NCBI GenBank assembly: GCA_016713905.1
Contig: JADJOE010000003.1
Span: 186,001-250,000 of the forward strand
Direction: 5' to 3'
Length of the DNA stretch: 64,000 nt
From: Candidatus Vicinibacter proximus
GTDB taxonomy: Bacteria; Bacteroidota; Bacteroidia; Chitinophagales; Saprospiraceae
Positions 37,602 to 45,961 of the stretch are shown here, piece by piece; the stretch's first letter is position 1; every line of letters begins with the position of its first letter. The notes under the pieces were generated by a model. It did no database searches and was not told where the DNA came from. It worked only from the letters and a program-made list of their open reading frames with translations. The translations under genes were made by a program, and so were the position numbers.

Positions 37602-38906
37602 ATGAATTTACAAAAATCCATCCAGAGACTATTGCAGATCACCAGCTTCTTAGGTTTATTAATCATCAATGCTTTTGTACTTCATTTTATGTTGGATTTT
37701 GAGTTGTTCAAAACTCATAATGGATGCGATGTACAGTCCAAAGAATGTTTAGCCAGCGACCAGGAATATTTTGGATTTTCCCTTGACCACTTTCAGGTTA
37801 CCCGTGCAAAAGTGAAATCCGGACAGTTGTTACCTAAAATTTTCTCCGACTTTGGTTTAAGCCAGACTAAAATAAGCAGCTTGATAGGGTCAATGGATGG
37901 GGTCCTTAACCTTCGTAACATTAGACAAGGCAATTCTTATGCCATGATTTGCAGCAATGAGTGCCAAGCTCCCGATTATTTTGTTTACGAGATTGACGCG
38001 ATGAAATATCTTGTCTGTGACCTATCCGGTCAATCGTGTCCTAGAATTGAATTCAAGAATAATGAACTTAAAAGAGAGGAAGTAGGAGGTTACATCAAAA
38101 ATTCTCTTTGGAATGCATTGCAAGAGCAGGGTGTTTCCATTAACATCATCGATCAAATGGAAGATGCACTGGCCACATCTGTGGATTTTCACCATCTTCA
38201 GGAGGGCAATTCCTTTAAATTGGTTTTTGATCGGCATTGGATAGAGGGCCAACCAAGTAATATGGGAGACCTTGTGGCTGCCTACTTCAATACCAACGAT
38301 AAAGAGCACTATGCTTTTAAATTCGAAGTCAATAATAGATCCGGATATTACGACTACAACGGCAGGCCGCTGAGAGCTGCATTTTTGAAAGCACCGGTAA
38401 GATTCTCCAGGATCACTTCCGGTTTTACCATGAGACGTTTTCATCCGGTTCTGAAATATGCCAGACCGCACTTTGGGACCGATTATGCTGCACCTACCGG
38501 AACGCCGATTATGGCCGTTGGGAATGGCGTAGTTTCTGCAGCAGCTTATTCCGGTGGTAACGGAAAATATGTAAAAATCAAACACGACAAGACTTATGAG
38601 TCACAATATCTGCACATGTCCAGATTTGCTGCGGGTATCCGTGCAGGATCTCATGTAAGTCAGGGTCAGATAATTGGATATGTCGGTTCAACAGGTTTGG
38701 CCACAGGGCCTCACGTATGCTTCAGATTTTGGCGAAATGGAACACAGGTGGATCACCGCAAGTTAAACTTTCCTTCCGGAGAGCCAATGCCTTCTAATCT
38801 CCTTCCTGATTTTGGTGCCCAGCGTGATGAACTCATGAAAAGGTTCAATCAGATCAAAGTTACCACTGCATACAACAGGGACGATAGCAGGGTTAGAAAA
38901 TCTTAA
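37602..38906 (+). CDS. M23 (LytM) family peptidoglycan endopeptidase
   Basis: The 434-residue protein has an N-terminal membrane anchor (about 12-34), a mixed region similar to OapA/LysM-like folds (about 60-260), and a LytM domain at about 285-395. The zinc ligands are visible in PHFGTDYAAP (His and Asp) and in GPHVCFRFW (His), with the catalytic YLHMSR His. It should cut peptide cross-links in peptidoglycan during growth or division. It is preceded by a strong promoter and is monocistronic. Confidence 0.92.
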   Translation: MNLQKSIQRLLQITSFLGLLIINAFVLHFMLDFELFKTHNGCDVQSKECLASDQEYFGFSLDHFQVTRAKVKSGQLLPKIFSDFGLSQTKISSLIGSMDGVLNLRNIRQGNSYAMICSNECQAPDYFVYEIDAMKYLVCDLSGQSCPRIEFKNNELKREEVGGYIKNSLWNALQEQGVSINIIDQMEDALATSVDFHHLQEGNSFKLVFDRHWIEGQPSNMGDLVAAYFNTNDKEHYAFKFEVNNRSGYYDYNGRPLRAAFLKAPVRFSRITSGFTMRRFHPVLKYARPHFGTDYAAPTGTPIMAVGNGVVSAAAYSGGNGKYVKIKHDKTYESQYLHMSRFAAGIRAGSHVSQGQIIGYVGSTGLATGPHVCFRFWRNGTQVDHRKLNFPSGEPMPSNLLPDFGAQRDELMKRFNQIKVTTAYNRDDSRVRKS

Positions 38907-39011
38907 AGCGCTCTCAGCTGGTTTTCTTTATATATTGTTTGCACATTTGGTAAGTTGGCTGGATTTTCCATGCAAATTCACGGTGCTGGTTTTTAGAAAT
39001 TTTGATGAAAC

Positions 39012-39362
39012 TTATTTTATTAGATAGTCAGTAAGGCGTTCATTCGTTTTCAAAATTTTCAAATCCTCATTGGATAAGCTGATCCCAATATTGACAAAAT
39101 CTCCAAATTTCCTGTGGAGCTCCTCATCATCAAGTTGTACGAATTGAATCTTTTGCAATAAATCTCTTGAATCTATACAATTGGAATCAGTATAAATTTT
39201 GAATTTTTTATCAAGTTCATTTTCCTCAATGTCAAGCAAGGCATTTTGAACGCATCCTTTGCAATGTTGACAAAATATTACGATGTGAGGTTCTGCTTCT
39301 TTACAACCGCTTGATAAAAGGTAGTAAAGGAGAATAATTTTAGTCTTCAAATAAATATTCAT
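39012..39362 (-). CDS. Small CxxCxxC lipoprotein of unknown function
   Basis: Starting at the ATG at 39362 (the frame is open 8 codons further up), the product has 116 residues. A lipoprotein signal ends in LLSSGC (Cys20). Right after it comes FCQHCKGC with Cys31, 34 and 37, followed by an alpha/beta stretch (NALLDIEENELDKKFKIYTD). The motif could bind metal or a redox partner and faintly recalls truncated redoxins. No family is recognised. It overlaps the preceding propeller gene by 23 bp, so it is the last gene of a coupled three-gene unit. Confidence 0.7.
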   Translation of the reverse strand: MNIYLKTKIILLYYLLSSGCKEAEPHIVIFCQHCKGCVQNALLDIEENELDKKFKIYTDSNCIDSRDLLQKIQFVQLDDEELHRKFGDFVNIGISLSNEDLKILKTNERLTDYLIK

Positions 39363-40389
39363 ACGCCAGATTATTTGGAGGGTCAAGAAAAGTAAGGTTA
39401 TTATGGAGACTGTAAATTAATCTGCTGTTTACAGGATGGTTGATCCTCGTATTGGATAAAAGTTTTAAATCATTGTTAAAAATCAATAAACGATATTCCG
39501 AATTATTTTTGTGTGGAAGTAGTCTTAATAATACAAGATATTTCTCCAGCTTAATTAATCGAATGTTAAACGGTACCTGTTCGGAATAATTTTTTAAATA
39601 CATCATGTCTGTTAGCCTGGATGTGTCATAATCTACTATGTCTTTTCCAAAAATTTCACTTATGCCAATTGGCTCATTGGAACAATGATTTAATTTATAT
39701 ATTTTATTATCAAGAACATTCAGGTAATAAAGGAATGAATCTTCCACAGTTCTTATGAAGCTTAAGTAATGAACATACTTTTTTGAAAAATAATCCGGAT
39801 ATTTAACTATTTTATTAAATTTTCCAGCATCTTCATATTTTAAAAAAATGAAGGAATCGATGTAATTGAAATTGTTTGAATTTCCAACCTGGTAGATGAA
39901 TGAATGATCAAAAGTGGCTGATATGGATCTGTCATGCATACAAGGAATGAAGTAGCAGTTTTCAAATGGACAAGAGTTTATTTTTTTACTCATTTGAGTT
40001 TTAAGGTCCAAAATATGCATTAGTGTGCCACATCGTAAATATACAATTTGATCTATTACCGTAATGGTCATGTCTTCTTCCATACAGTCAACTTTTAAAG
40101 GTACAGTATCTATTCGATTTTCAGTCAAGCTGTATTTTATAAGCTTTTTATTTTTATCTGTGAAATAGACAAATACGCTGTCATGAATTGACAGTACGGA
40201 AATATCTTTAGAGTAATCAATGGACTTGGTTAAATTTTTTAATTGTGAAAAATTTTCAGTCCTGGTTTTTAATCTAAAATAAGATTTAGATTTTTTTAAA
40301 CAACCCAAAGTTGCAAATAGTACTGTAAGTGTAGATAACAACAGGGCAATTTGATAAATTGCCCTGTTGTTAAAAAATAATTTTCTCAT
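39340..40389 (-). CDS. Putative beta-propeller lipoprotein (BF3164/6-bladed type)
   Basis: The 349-residue protein has a lipoprotein signal ending LFATLGC (Cys30). The body is made of repeated four-strand-like segments (ISVLSIHDSVFVYFTDK, KKLIKYSLTENRI, QIVYLRCGTLMHILDLK, FLYYLNVLDNKIYKLN, YLVLLRLLPHK, YRLLIFNNDLKLL). These resemble the 6-bladed propeller lipoproteins of Bacteroidota; the assignment is by pattern, not strong motifs. It starts 1 bp after the upstream lipoprotein stop. The first codons form a perfect 16-bp hairpin, suggesting control of its translation. Confidence 0.7.
   Translation of the reverse strand: MRKLFFNNRAIYQIALLLSTLTVLFATLGCLKKSKSYFRLKTRTENFSQLKNLTKSIDYSKDISVLSIHDSVFVYFTDKNKKLIKYSLTENRIDTVPLKVDCMEEDMTITVIDQIVYLRCGTLMHILDLKTQMSKKINSCPFENCYFIPCMHDRSISATFDHSFIYQVGNSNNFNYIDSFIFLKYEDAGKFNKIVKYPDYFSKKYVHYLSFIRTVEDSFLYYLNVLDNKIYKLNHCSNEPIGISEIFGKDIVDYDTSRLTDMMYLKNYSEQVPFNIRLIKLEKYLVLLRLLPHKNNSEYRLLIFNNDLKLLSNTRINHPVNSRLIYSLHNNLTFLDPPNNLAYEYLFED
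40337..40371 (-). repeat. Perfect 16-bp inverted repeat in the first codons of the propeller gene
   Basis: The arms 40337-40352 and 40356-40371 are exactly complementary, with a 3-nt loop. In the mRNA the stem begins 19 nt after the AUG at 40389. No T run follows on the coding strand, so it is not a terminator for this operon. Confidence 0.85.
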
Positions 40390-40390
40390 A

Positions 40391-41215
40391 TTATAATTGT
40401 GAGCTTAAGTAGAGTTGGGAGCTAACAACATGGTCGCTGTTAAATATCCTTAATTCAAAGTCCAGACCATTTTTACAGATTGCGTACCTATTATCACGAA
40501 CAGCGTTTTGAATGTCAATATTTGGAAAGCTTTGAATAAAAGTCTCCAAAACTTCATTTTCAAAATTTGAAGTTGATTCAGATCTAATAACACAATTTGA
40601 ACCTGGTTGTGTACAAGTGAATTTTCCGGTGGCGGGATCCACCATTGCTTTTCTTGTTTCACTTATTGTTGTCGGTACATTCGTTTCGCCATTGATTTTA
40701 TAATTAAACAATGGAATGTTTGTTGCGGACTGAATAAGTGTTAAATCTGAACCATTGAATTCTATTTTTAATAGATCATCCAGTAAATCATTTTTTACTT
40801 GAGCAGAATAGAGTAACGGAAACTCAGTTTCCATTTCACAATTTGCATAAAGGAATTGTTCAATTGCATCAGATTCATACCATGAATTTCTTGGAACTAA
40901 GAGCAGTTTTCCCTTGTCTTCCTCTTTTTTCTGGCCAACATCACATGATTGCCCCGGTTGTAAACAACTGTAGCTAATTGTTTTATTCCCTGTCTCCAAG
41001 TCCAGAATTTCATATTTGACCACCCTCCTTGTATAGTCTCTTTTTTGAAGATGGTTCATTTTTTTTAGATAATAATCCAGCAACGGAATTTCATCCATTG
41101 ATTTTGATTTATTAGTATTTGAATCCAAATCCTGTTCAATTAATTGGTCAAATTTGTCGGTTGTGCAACTTTTAAATAAGAAAATAGCGACGATGGAGAA
41201 AATAATCATTTTCAT
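40391..41215 (-). CDS. Lipoprotein with two CxQPGxxC modules
   Basis: Starting at the ATG at 41215, the product has 274 residues (a GTG at 41245 would add ten residues ahead of the signal). The signal ends in LFKSC (Cys17). Two similar stretches stand out: residues 73-93 with CLQPGQSC and residues 194-210 with CTQPGSNC, each preceded by an acidic TG turn. This suggests an internal duplication with two disulfide loops. No known family was recognised. It is the first gene of the coupled three-gene unit, so it may interact with the propeller and the CxxCxxC lipoprotein at the cell surface or periplasm (inference). Confidence 0.72.
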   Translation of the reverse strand: MKMIIFSIVAIFLFKSCTTDKFDQLIEQDLDSNTNKSKSMDEIPLLDYYLKKMNHLQKRDYTRRVVKYEILDLETGNKTISYSCLQPGQSCDVGQKKEEDKGKLLLVPRNSWYESDAIEQFLYANCEMETEFPLLYSAQVKNDLLDDLLKIEFNGSDLTLIQSATNIPLFNYKINGETNVPTTISETRKAMVDPATGKFTCTQPGSNCVIRSESTSNFENEVLETFIQSFPNIDIQNAVRDNRYAICKNGLDFELRIFNSDHVVSSQLYLSSQL

Positions 41216-41577
41216 AAAGAATGTTTTAAGTGTAAGAAATACCACCTACTTTGTGAATAAGGATGTCTTCGATGGATTTGTTAATTCACCCACTGCGTTG
41301 TATAAGGCCTGATAGTGTAAACAGTAAGCGAATCTAAAAACAATCCAATAGGTGAAAAATAATTTGCATTATATTAACAGATTGTTAACAAAATGTTTAT
41401 GCAGTTATTATTAGCAAGCATTCATTAAATACCCAGTATAAATATCATCATTGTGTCGTATTTCCAATGGCTATTGTAAGTTTAATTCGATAATTAATTT
41501 TATTTTTAGGCTTTATATTAAAAATGTTTTGGTAGTCGGTCACCCTCTTACCAAAATCAAAACTAAGAGCCGATAAA
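41216..41577. other. Intergenic region with a 15-bp palindrome
   Basis: This 362-bp gap holds the promoter of the minus-strand lipoprotein operon and the probable end of the histidine-kinase transcript. TTAACA-GAT-TGTTAA at 41374-41388 is a perfect inverted repeat about 160 bp upstream of the operon start, a possible operator. No -7/-33 pair was found with confidence. Confidence 0.35.
41515..41556 (-). terminator. Possible terminator after the histidine kinase
   Basis: On the minus strand, TTTTGGTA (41549-41556) pairs with TACCAAAA (41527-41534) across a 14-nt loop and is followed by CATTTTT. The long loop makes it only moderately convincing. Confidence 0.4.
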
Positions 41578-42654
41578 CTAATTCACCTTATTTAAAGTAA
41601 AACTAAAAGTGCTGCCTTTTCCGGGCGTGCTGCGCACATTGATGGTTTGTCCGTGGTATTCCAGGATGTGTTTGACTATGGAGAGTCCAAGGCCACTTCC
41701 GCCCATTTCTCTGGATCTGCTTTTGTCAACCCTGTAAAACCGGTCAAATATAAATTTATGGTGGTCTTCCGGTATTCCAATTCCATCATCGGAAACTTCG
41801 ATCAAGATCTTGGTGTCCATATCGTAGAAACTGACTTTGGTCTTGCCGTTGGTGTCACCGTATTTTATTGAATTTTGAATCAGATTGTTTAAGACCAGAC
41901 GGATCTGTTCCCTTTCTCCTTGTACCTGATATTTTTGATCCGCACCAGACTTAAAAGACATGCTGATATTCTTTTGCTTGGCGGTCTCTTCAAGATCTCC
42001 AAAAACCTCTTCTACCAATTCCTGAATATCGAATGATTGAAGATCCCATACACTTTGATTGGATTCAAGTCTGGAGATGGCTTCCAGGTCTTCGACAATG
42101 GTTTGCAATCTTTCTGCATTGGAAAGTGCTTTTTCCAGAAATTTGGAATTCACTTCCGGGTCATTGATGGCGCCGTTGATCAAAGTTTGGATATAGCCCT
42201 GAATATTGAAAATGGGGGTTTTTAATTCATGGGAAACATTACCGATGTATTCCCTTCTATAATCCTCCAGCTTCGATAATGCAATCATGTCATTATTCTT
42301 CTTGTCAAGCCAGGCATTGACATCTGCCTCCACCATGTCGAAGAGATTATTGGCAGTAATCAGACTGGTTAACTTTTGGGTGTCTTCTTTTTTTTGATCG
42401 TTGATGAGGCGGTAAATTACCTTTAATCTGCGGTAGACAGATGCATGCAGAAGGATATTGAAAGTGATGACCGAGACTACAAAGCAAGCTAAGGAGATAA
42501 AAAAAATTGGGCTAAGAGTCATTTTGAAAAGACCAATCCCAACCATAATGGTCGTAACGCAAAATATGGTAACGCCCAAAATAGCTGCTGCAATCAGGCT
42601 TACCTTATTGAGATTTAGATTTTTGAAAACTTTAGAATTCCAGTTTATAGCCAA
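41578..42654 (-). CDS. phoR: PhoR-like sensor histidine kinase
   Basis: The 358-residue kinase starts at TTG 42654, inside the end of the regulator gene; no better start is visible. Two membrane helices (about 18-42 and 48-70) enclose only a few periplasmic residues, so it lacks a periplasmic sensor domain. The dimerisation/phosphoacceptor motif NVSHELKTP puts His142 as the phosphorylated residue. The ATPase core has NLIQNSIKYG, SDDGIGIPED, FYRVDKSRSR and GGSGLGLSIVKHI. Layout and coupling to an OmpR-type regulator fit PhoR. The pst operon lies about 5 kb away, which supports phosphate sensing through the transporter and PhoU (inference). Confidence 0.87.
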   Translation of the reverse strand: MAINWNSKVFKNLNLNKVSLIAAAILGVTIFCVTTIMVGIGLFKMTLSPIFFISLACFVVSVITFNILLHASVYRRLKVIYRLINDQKKEDTQKLTSLITANNLFDMVEADVNAWLDKKNNDMIALSKLEDYRREYIGNVSHELKTPIFNIQGYIQTLINGAINDPEVNSKFLEKALSNAERLQTIVEDLEAISRLESNQSVWDLQSFDIQELVEEVFGDLEETAKQKNISMSFKSGADQKYQVQGEREQIRLVLNNLIQNSIKYGDTNGKTKVSFYDMDTKILIEVSDDGIGIPEDHHKFIFDRFYRVDKSRSREMGGSGLGLSIVKHILEYHGQTINVRSTPGKGSTFSFTLNKVN

Positions 42655-43315
42655 TGCCTTTGATCGTTTTTATGTACCGTCCATCCAGTCTTTCTCTGAT
42701 TTTTCTGATGTGGACATCGATGGTTCTTTCGCCGACAAGTACATCATTTCCCCACACTTTATGCAGGATTTCATCGCGTTTGAAAACTTTGCCCGGCTTT
42801 TCCGCCAACAAATATAGCAATTGGAATTCTTTTCTGGGAAAATCAAGGGGTGTGTCACCCACAATAACTCTATAGGACTCCGGATCTATAGTGAGGTCTC
42901 CGAATTTGAGTATAGCCTCTGTTGCAAATTTATTTTTCTGATTGCGCCGTAGGATGGCTTTTATCCTGCTCGAAAGAACATTGGGTTTGATCGGCTTGGT
43001 AATAAAATCATCCGCACCGGAATCCAGAACATTCATTTGTGTTTGGTCATCGGTCTTTGCGGTAAGGAAGGCAATCTTGTATTCATTGTTGGGATACTTA
43101 GACTTTAAATGTCTTAGGAAACTAAGCCCATCCATTTCCGGCATCATATAATCTACAAGGATCAGCTCCGGTTCAAAGGATTGTAAAATTTCCAGTGCAA
43201 GTTTACCATTTAAAGCCACTTTCACTTCATATCCTAAGGAGCTTAGATGGTAGTTGATGAACTCCAGCGTATCAGCTTCATCATCAACAATCAGGATTTT
43301 GGTCGAATTCTTCAT
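42632..43315 (-). CDS. phoB: PhoB-like OmpR-family response regulator
   Basis: The 227-residue regulator has a receiver domain (about 5-120) with the acidic pair DD at 11-12 and phosphoacceptor Asp55 in LVDYMMPEMDG. A winged-helix DNA-binding domain (about 130-226) contains PRKEFQLLYLLAEKPGKVF and VGERTIDVHIRKIRERL. It is coupled to the downstream kinase by a 23-bp overlap. It probably activates the pst operon under phosphate limitation; I could not identify its binding sites. Confidence 0.9.
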   Translation of the reverse strand: MKNSTKILIVDDEADTLEFINYHLSSLGYEVKVALNGKLALEILQSFEPELILVDYMMPEMDGLSFLRHLKSKYPNNEYKIAFLTAKTDDQTQMNVLDSGADDFITKPIKPNVLSSRIKAILRRNQKNKFATEAILKFGDLTIDPESYRVIVGDTPLDFPRKEFQLLYLLAEKPGKVFKRDEILHKVWGNDVLVGERTIDVHIRKIRERLDGRYIKTIKGIGYKLEF

Positions 43316-43375
43316 CGATGCTGCAAAGATAGGTAGCTGAAGAGTTTCGGTGCCATAGGTCAGATTATCAAATCA

Positions 43376-43717
43376 TTAATTCTTTATTAGAGAAGAATCC
43401 GGTTTGGATTGGGATTCAATTTTGTCAATGACCATTTTTTCAATTTTTTCAAGCATCTCGGGGCGGAGGTTGTAATAATCTCCGGCGAGAACGAACAACG
43501 AATCATTGGTTTGATGTTTAGTCAGAATTTCTTGTTTTAGGGCTTGTGTAAGACTATCCTTGACATACCCGGAAAGGGATTCAAAATTTGCCTCCATATA
43601 ATACAGGTCGGTAAGTATGGCAGCCATTTCTTCCGGAGATATGGGCGCTTTTGCAACTTTGTCCGAATTACAGGATATAAATAAACACAACATCAATGGT
43701 ATTAGAAATTTAGACAT
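43376..43717 (-). CDS. DUF4296 lipoprotein
   Basis: The 113-residue lipoprotein has a signal ending LFISC (Cys16). The rest (SPEEMAAILTDLYYMEANFE) matches DUF4296, a small helical Bacteroidota family of unknown function. Its ATG sits 1 bp after the sixA stop, so the two are cotranscribed. The pairing does not reveal its role. Confidence 0.8.
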   Translation of the reverse strand: MSKFLIPLMLCLFISCNSDKVAKAPISPEEMAAILTDLYYMEANFESLSGYVKDSLTQALKQEILTKHQTNDSLFVLAGDYYNLRPEMLEKIEKMVIDKIESQSKPDSSLIKN

Positions 43718-43718
43718 G

Positions 43719-44207
43719 TCAGACTTCCTTTGGAAAATAATGGTTCAAATATAGAATATTGTTCCATTTGACCTCTTGCCATTTGGAAACACTGGATTGA
43801 AATTGAAGAATGGCACAGGTTGGGACCGCTCCTGACCAGGAATTGGTAATTTGGGTGCAAAAGTTTTCTATGATGGGGTTGTGGCCAAACAGTGCAACAC
43901 TTTTGTGTCTTTCATCCTGCTCTTGGAGGCATGCCAGATAGTCGTTTTCATCACCATAATAAAGAGAGGATTCCAATTCAAGGGGTGTCTCAGGTCCCAA
44001 CTGCTCCCTGAACATGGAAGCCGTGGAAAAAGCACGCACTGCTGGACTGGATATTAAAATAATCGGACTTTCTACCAGTCCTGTAAAAATCCTGCCCATT
44101 GCCGGAGCATCCTTTATACCTCGGGCATTCAGCGGTCTTTGGAGGTCTGAAAGTCCCGGATGATCCCAGGAAGATTTGGCGTGACGTACGAGAAAAATGT
44201 GTTTCAT
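43719..44207 (-). CDS. sixA: SixA-like phosphohistidine phosphatase
   Basis: Starting at ATG 44207 gives 162 residues (the open frame extends 22 codons upstream but without family similarity). The histidine-phosphatase signature LVRHAKSSWD has the catalytic RHG-type His, here RHA as in SixA. A second His lies in ALFGHNPIIE. Such single-domain proteins remove phosphate from histidine phosphotransfer proteins or small molecules. A 12-bp palindrome (CCTAAATTTAGG) lies just upstream, in the divergent promoter region shared with the SWIM gene. Confidence 0.87.
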   Translation of the reverse strand: MKHIFLVRHAKSSWDHPGLSDLQRPLNARGIKDAPAMGRIFTGLVESPIILISSPAVRAFSTASMFREQLGPETPLELESSLYYGDENDYLACLQEQDERHKSVALFGHNPIIENFCTQITNSWSGAVPTCAILQFQSSVSKWQEVKWNNILYLNHYFPKEV

Positions 44208-44275
44208 CGGCTTTAGATCGAAAAATGTTCCTAAATTTAGGGTTTTATTCCAAATAAACCAGCTTTTAAGCAAAA

Positions 44276-45961
44276 ATGAAAATTGTACTCGACAGTATAG
44301 ACTTTATCCTGCCAGAGGACAAAATGGATTTGGTGAGGAAGGCCCTATTTTCCGGTCAGATTAAGAAAGCTAATCAAATCAGTAAGGATACCTGGCATTA
44401 TTTGCTGCGGGCAGACGATGCCCTACTCGAATGTCAGATCAGATACGGCCAAAATCAGGTAAGTGCAATACAATGTGCCTGCGGAAAATCCACCGCCAAA
44501 AATCCTTGTATGCATGCTTGGATCTTGGCATATTGGCATCATCAGCAGATTGTGCGTCAGAAAAAAGAGGAGACAAAAAAAAATGCACCACGAAAGAAAT
44601 TCGAGTTTCAGGATGGAATTTACCAGGAAAAAGAGTTGACAGATTTTATACAGTTGAGTCTGAGATTAAATCCTGGTCTGAATGCCTGGGCCAATCTACT
44701 TCTGTTGCAGCCTTATTCTCCGGAATTGTCTTATGAGAATTATATGGAAGCACTGGCAGGATTTGACCCGCCTTTGGCCAAAGCTTCTTCTTCAAAATTT
44801 CTAAAAGATTTCCGCCATCAATTGCTTCTGCTGGATCAAATTTATGATCATAGTTTGAGCTTGTATTTAAAAGGTAATCTGGAACAGGCAGTTCATTTAT
44901 TATTGGCTACATTAATTAAATCTTCTCAATGGTTTGAAACATTTGTAGACATTCATCAGGAGAAATGGCTGCATCAATTGGTCAAAATGCATCAGGCGCT
45001 CCATCAGATTTTAAAAAGCATCAAAGCGCCTGCACTGCGCACTACGATATTTGATTTGATAATGGATAAAATTTCTGCGAATCCTTATTATCTGGTGCAC
45101 AAGGAAGAAAATTTATATCATATACTTTATACATTTAAAGAAGAAAAAAATAAGTCCTCCCGCACAGAAAACCTGGTCTCTGCCAAAATTAAGGAAAACA
45201 AAACTTTTTTTTATAAGCCAATTGAAGGCTTGGTTTTTCTACTCAATACCCACAGCCCCAAAAACTTTGTTGAACTGATCAAGCAACATTCGTTATGGAA
45301 AGAAATCTCTTCTACCTACTGGTTGATGCTCATCGCTCATTTTAAGGAACAGCATGATTTTACCAGAAGTAAATTGGTGCTGGAATACATGGTTGAAAAA
45401 AGTCCTTACCGCGAATTGTCTATAGCCGCAGCCGCACAAATCCTGGATTTTATGATTCGAGAAGGCATGTCTGAAGAATTGGCAAGAACTTCCAGGGATT
45501 ATTCCATACGCTTTAGAGATGCAAGGTTTGCGAGAGTGTGGTACGAAAGTTCAGGACCCGATGAAGCGGAAATGAGAAAATACATTCAGGAATTCAAATC
45601 GGTTCATGATAATGATTTGAAATTCGTTCTAGATTTTCTTGCAGATAGTGATGTGCAGAGTTTGTTATTGGCAGAATTAACAGAAGGCAAAGACATTGAT
45701 CTCTTGATTCATTACGATAAAGTTTTATCCGCGGAAAACCGATTAATATTAATTGATACCTATGTTTCACTCACGCAGGATTATTTAAACGAATATGGTG
45801 GAGGGCAGGCCTATGATTACGTACAAAAGATAAGAACACATCTTGGAAATTATCGATCTAAAGACTTGCTGAAATTATTCACAGATAAAGTAGAAAAACT
45901 CTTTCCGGAAAGAATTTCCCTCGTCACCCATCAAAAAAAATCAGTTAATACCATCTTATGA
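44276..45961 (+). CDS. SWIM zinc-finger protein of unknown function
   Basis: The 561-residue cytosolic protein has a SWIM zinc finger near the N-terminus: Cys67, Cys69, Cys78 and His80 in CACGKSTAKNPCMHAW. The rest is helical with alpha-solenoid character (for example ELSIAAAAQILDFMIREGMSEELARTS) and has no recognised catalytic motif. SWIM domains bind DNA or protein; the function here is unknown. Its stop overlaps the start of the following lipoprotein gene by 4 bp (ATGA), so the two are coupled. Confidence 0.8.
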   Translation: MKIVLDSIDFILPEDKMDLVRKALFSGQIKKANQISKDTWHYLLRADDALLECQIRYGQNQVSAIQCACGKSTAKNPCMHAWILAYWHHQQIVRQKKEETKKNAPRKKFEFQDGIYQEKELTDFIQLSLRLNPGLNAWANLLLLQPYSPELSYENYMEALAGFDPPLAKASSSKFLKDFRHQLLLLDQIYDHSLSLYLKGNLEQAVHLLLATLIKSSQWFETFVDIHQEKWLHQLVKMHQALHQILKSIKAPALRTTIFDLIMDKISANPYYLVHKEENLYHILYTFKEEKNKSSRTENLVSAKIKENKTFFYKPIEGLVFLLNTHSPKNFVELIKQHSLWKEISSTYWLMLIAHFKEQHDFTRSKLVLEYMVEKSPYRELSIAAAAQILDFMIREGMSEELARTSRDYSIRFRDARFARVWYESSGPDEAEMRKYIQEFKSVHDNDLKFVLDFLADSDVQSLLLAELTEGKDIDLLIHYDKVLSAENRLILIDTYVSLTQDYLNEYGGGQAYDYVQKIRTHLGNYRSKDLLKLFTDKVEKLFPERISLVTHQKKSVNTIL

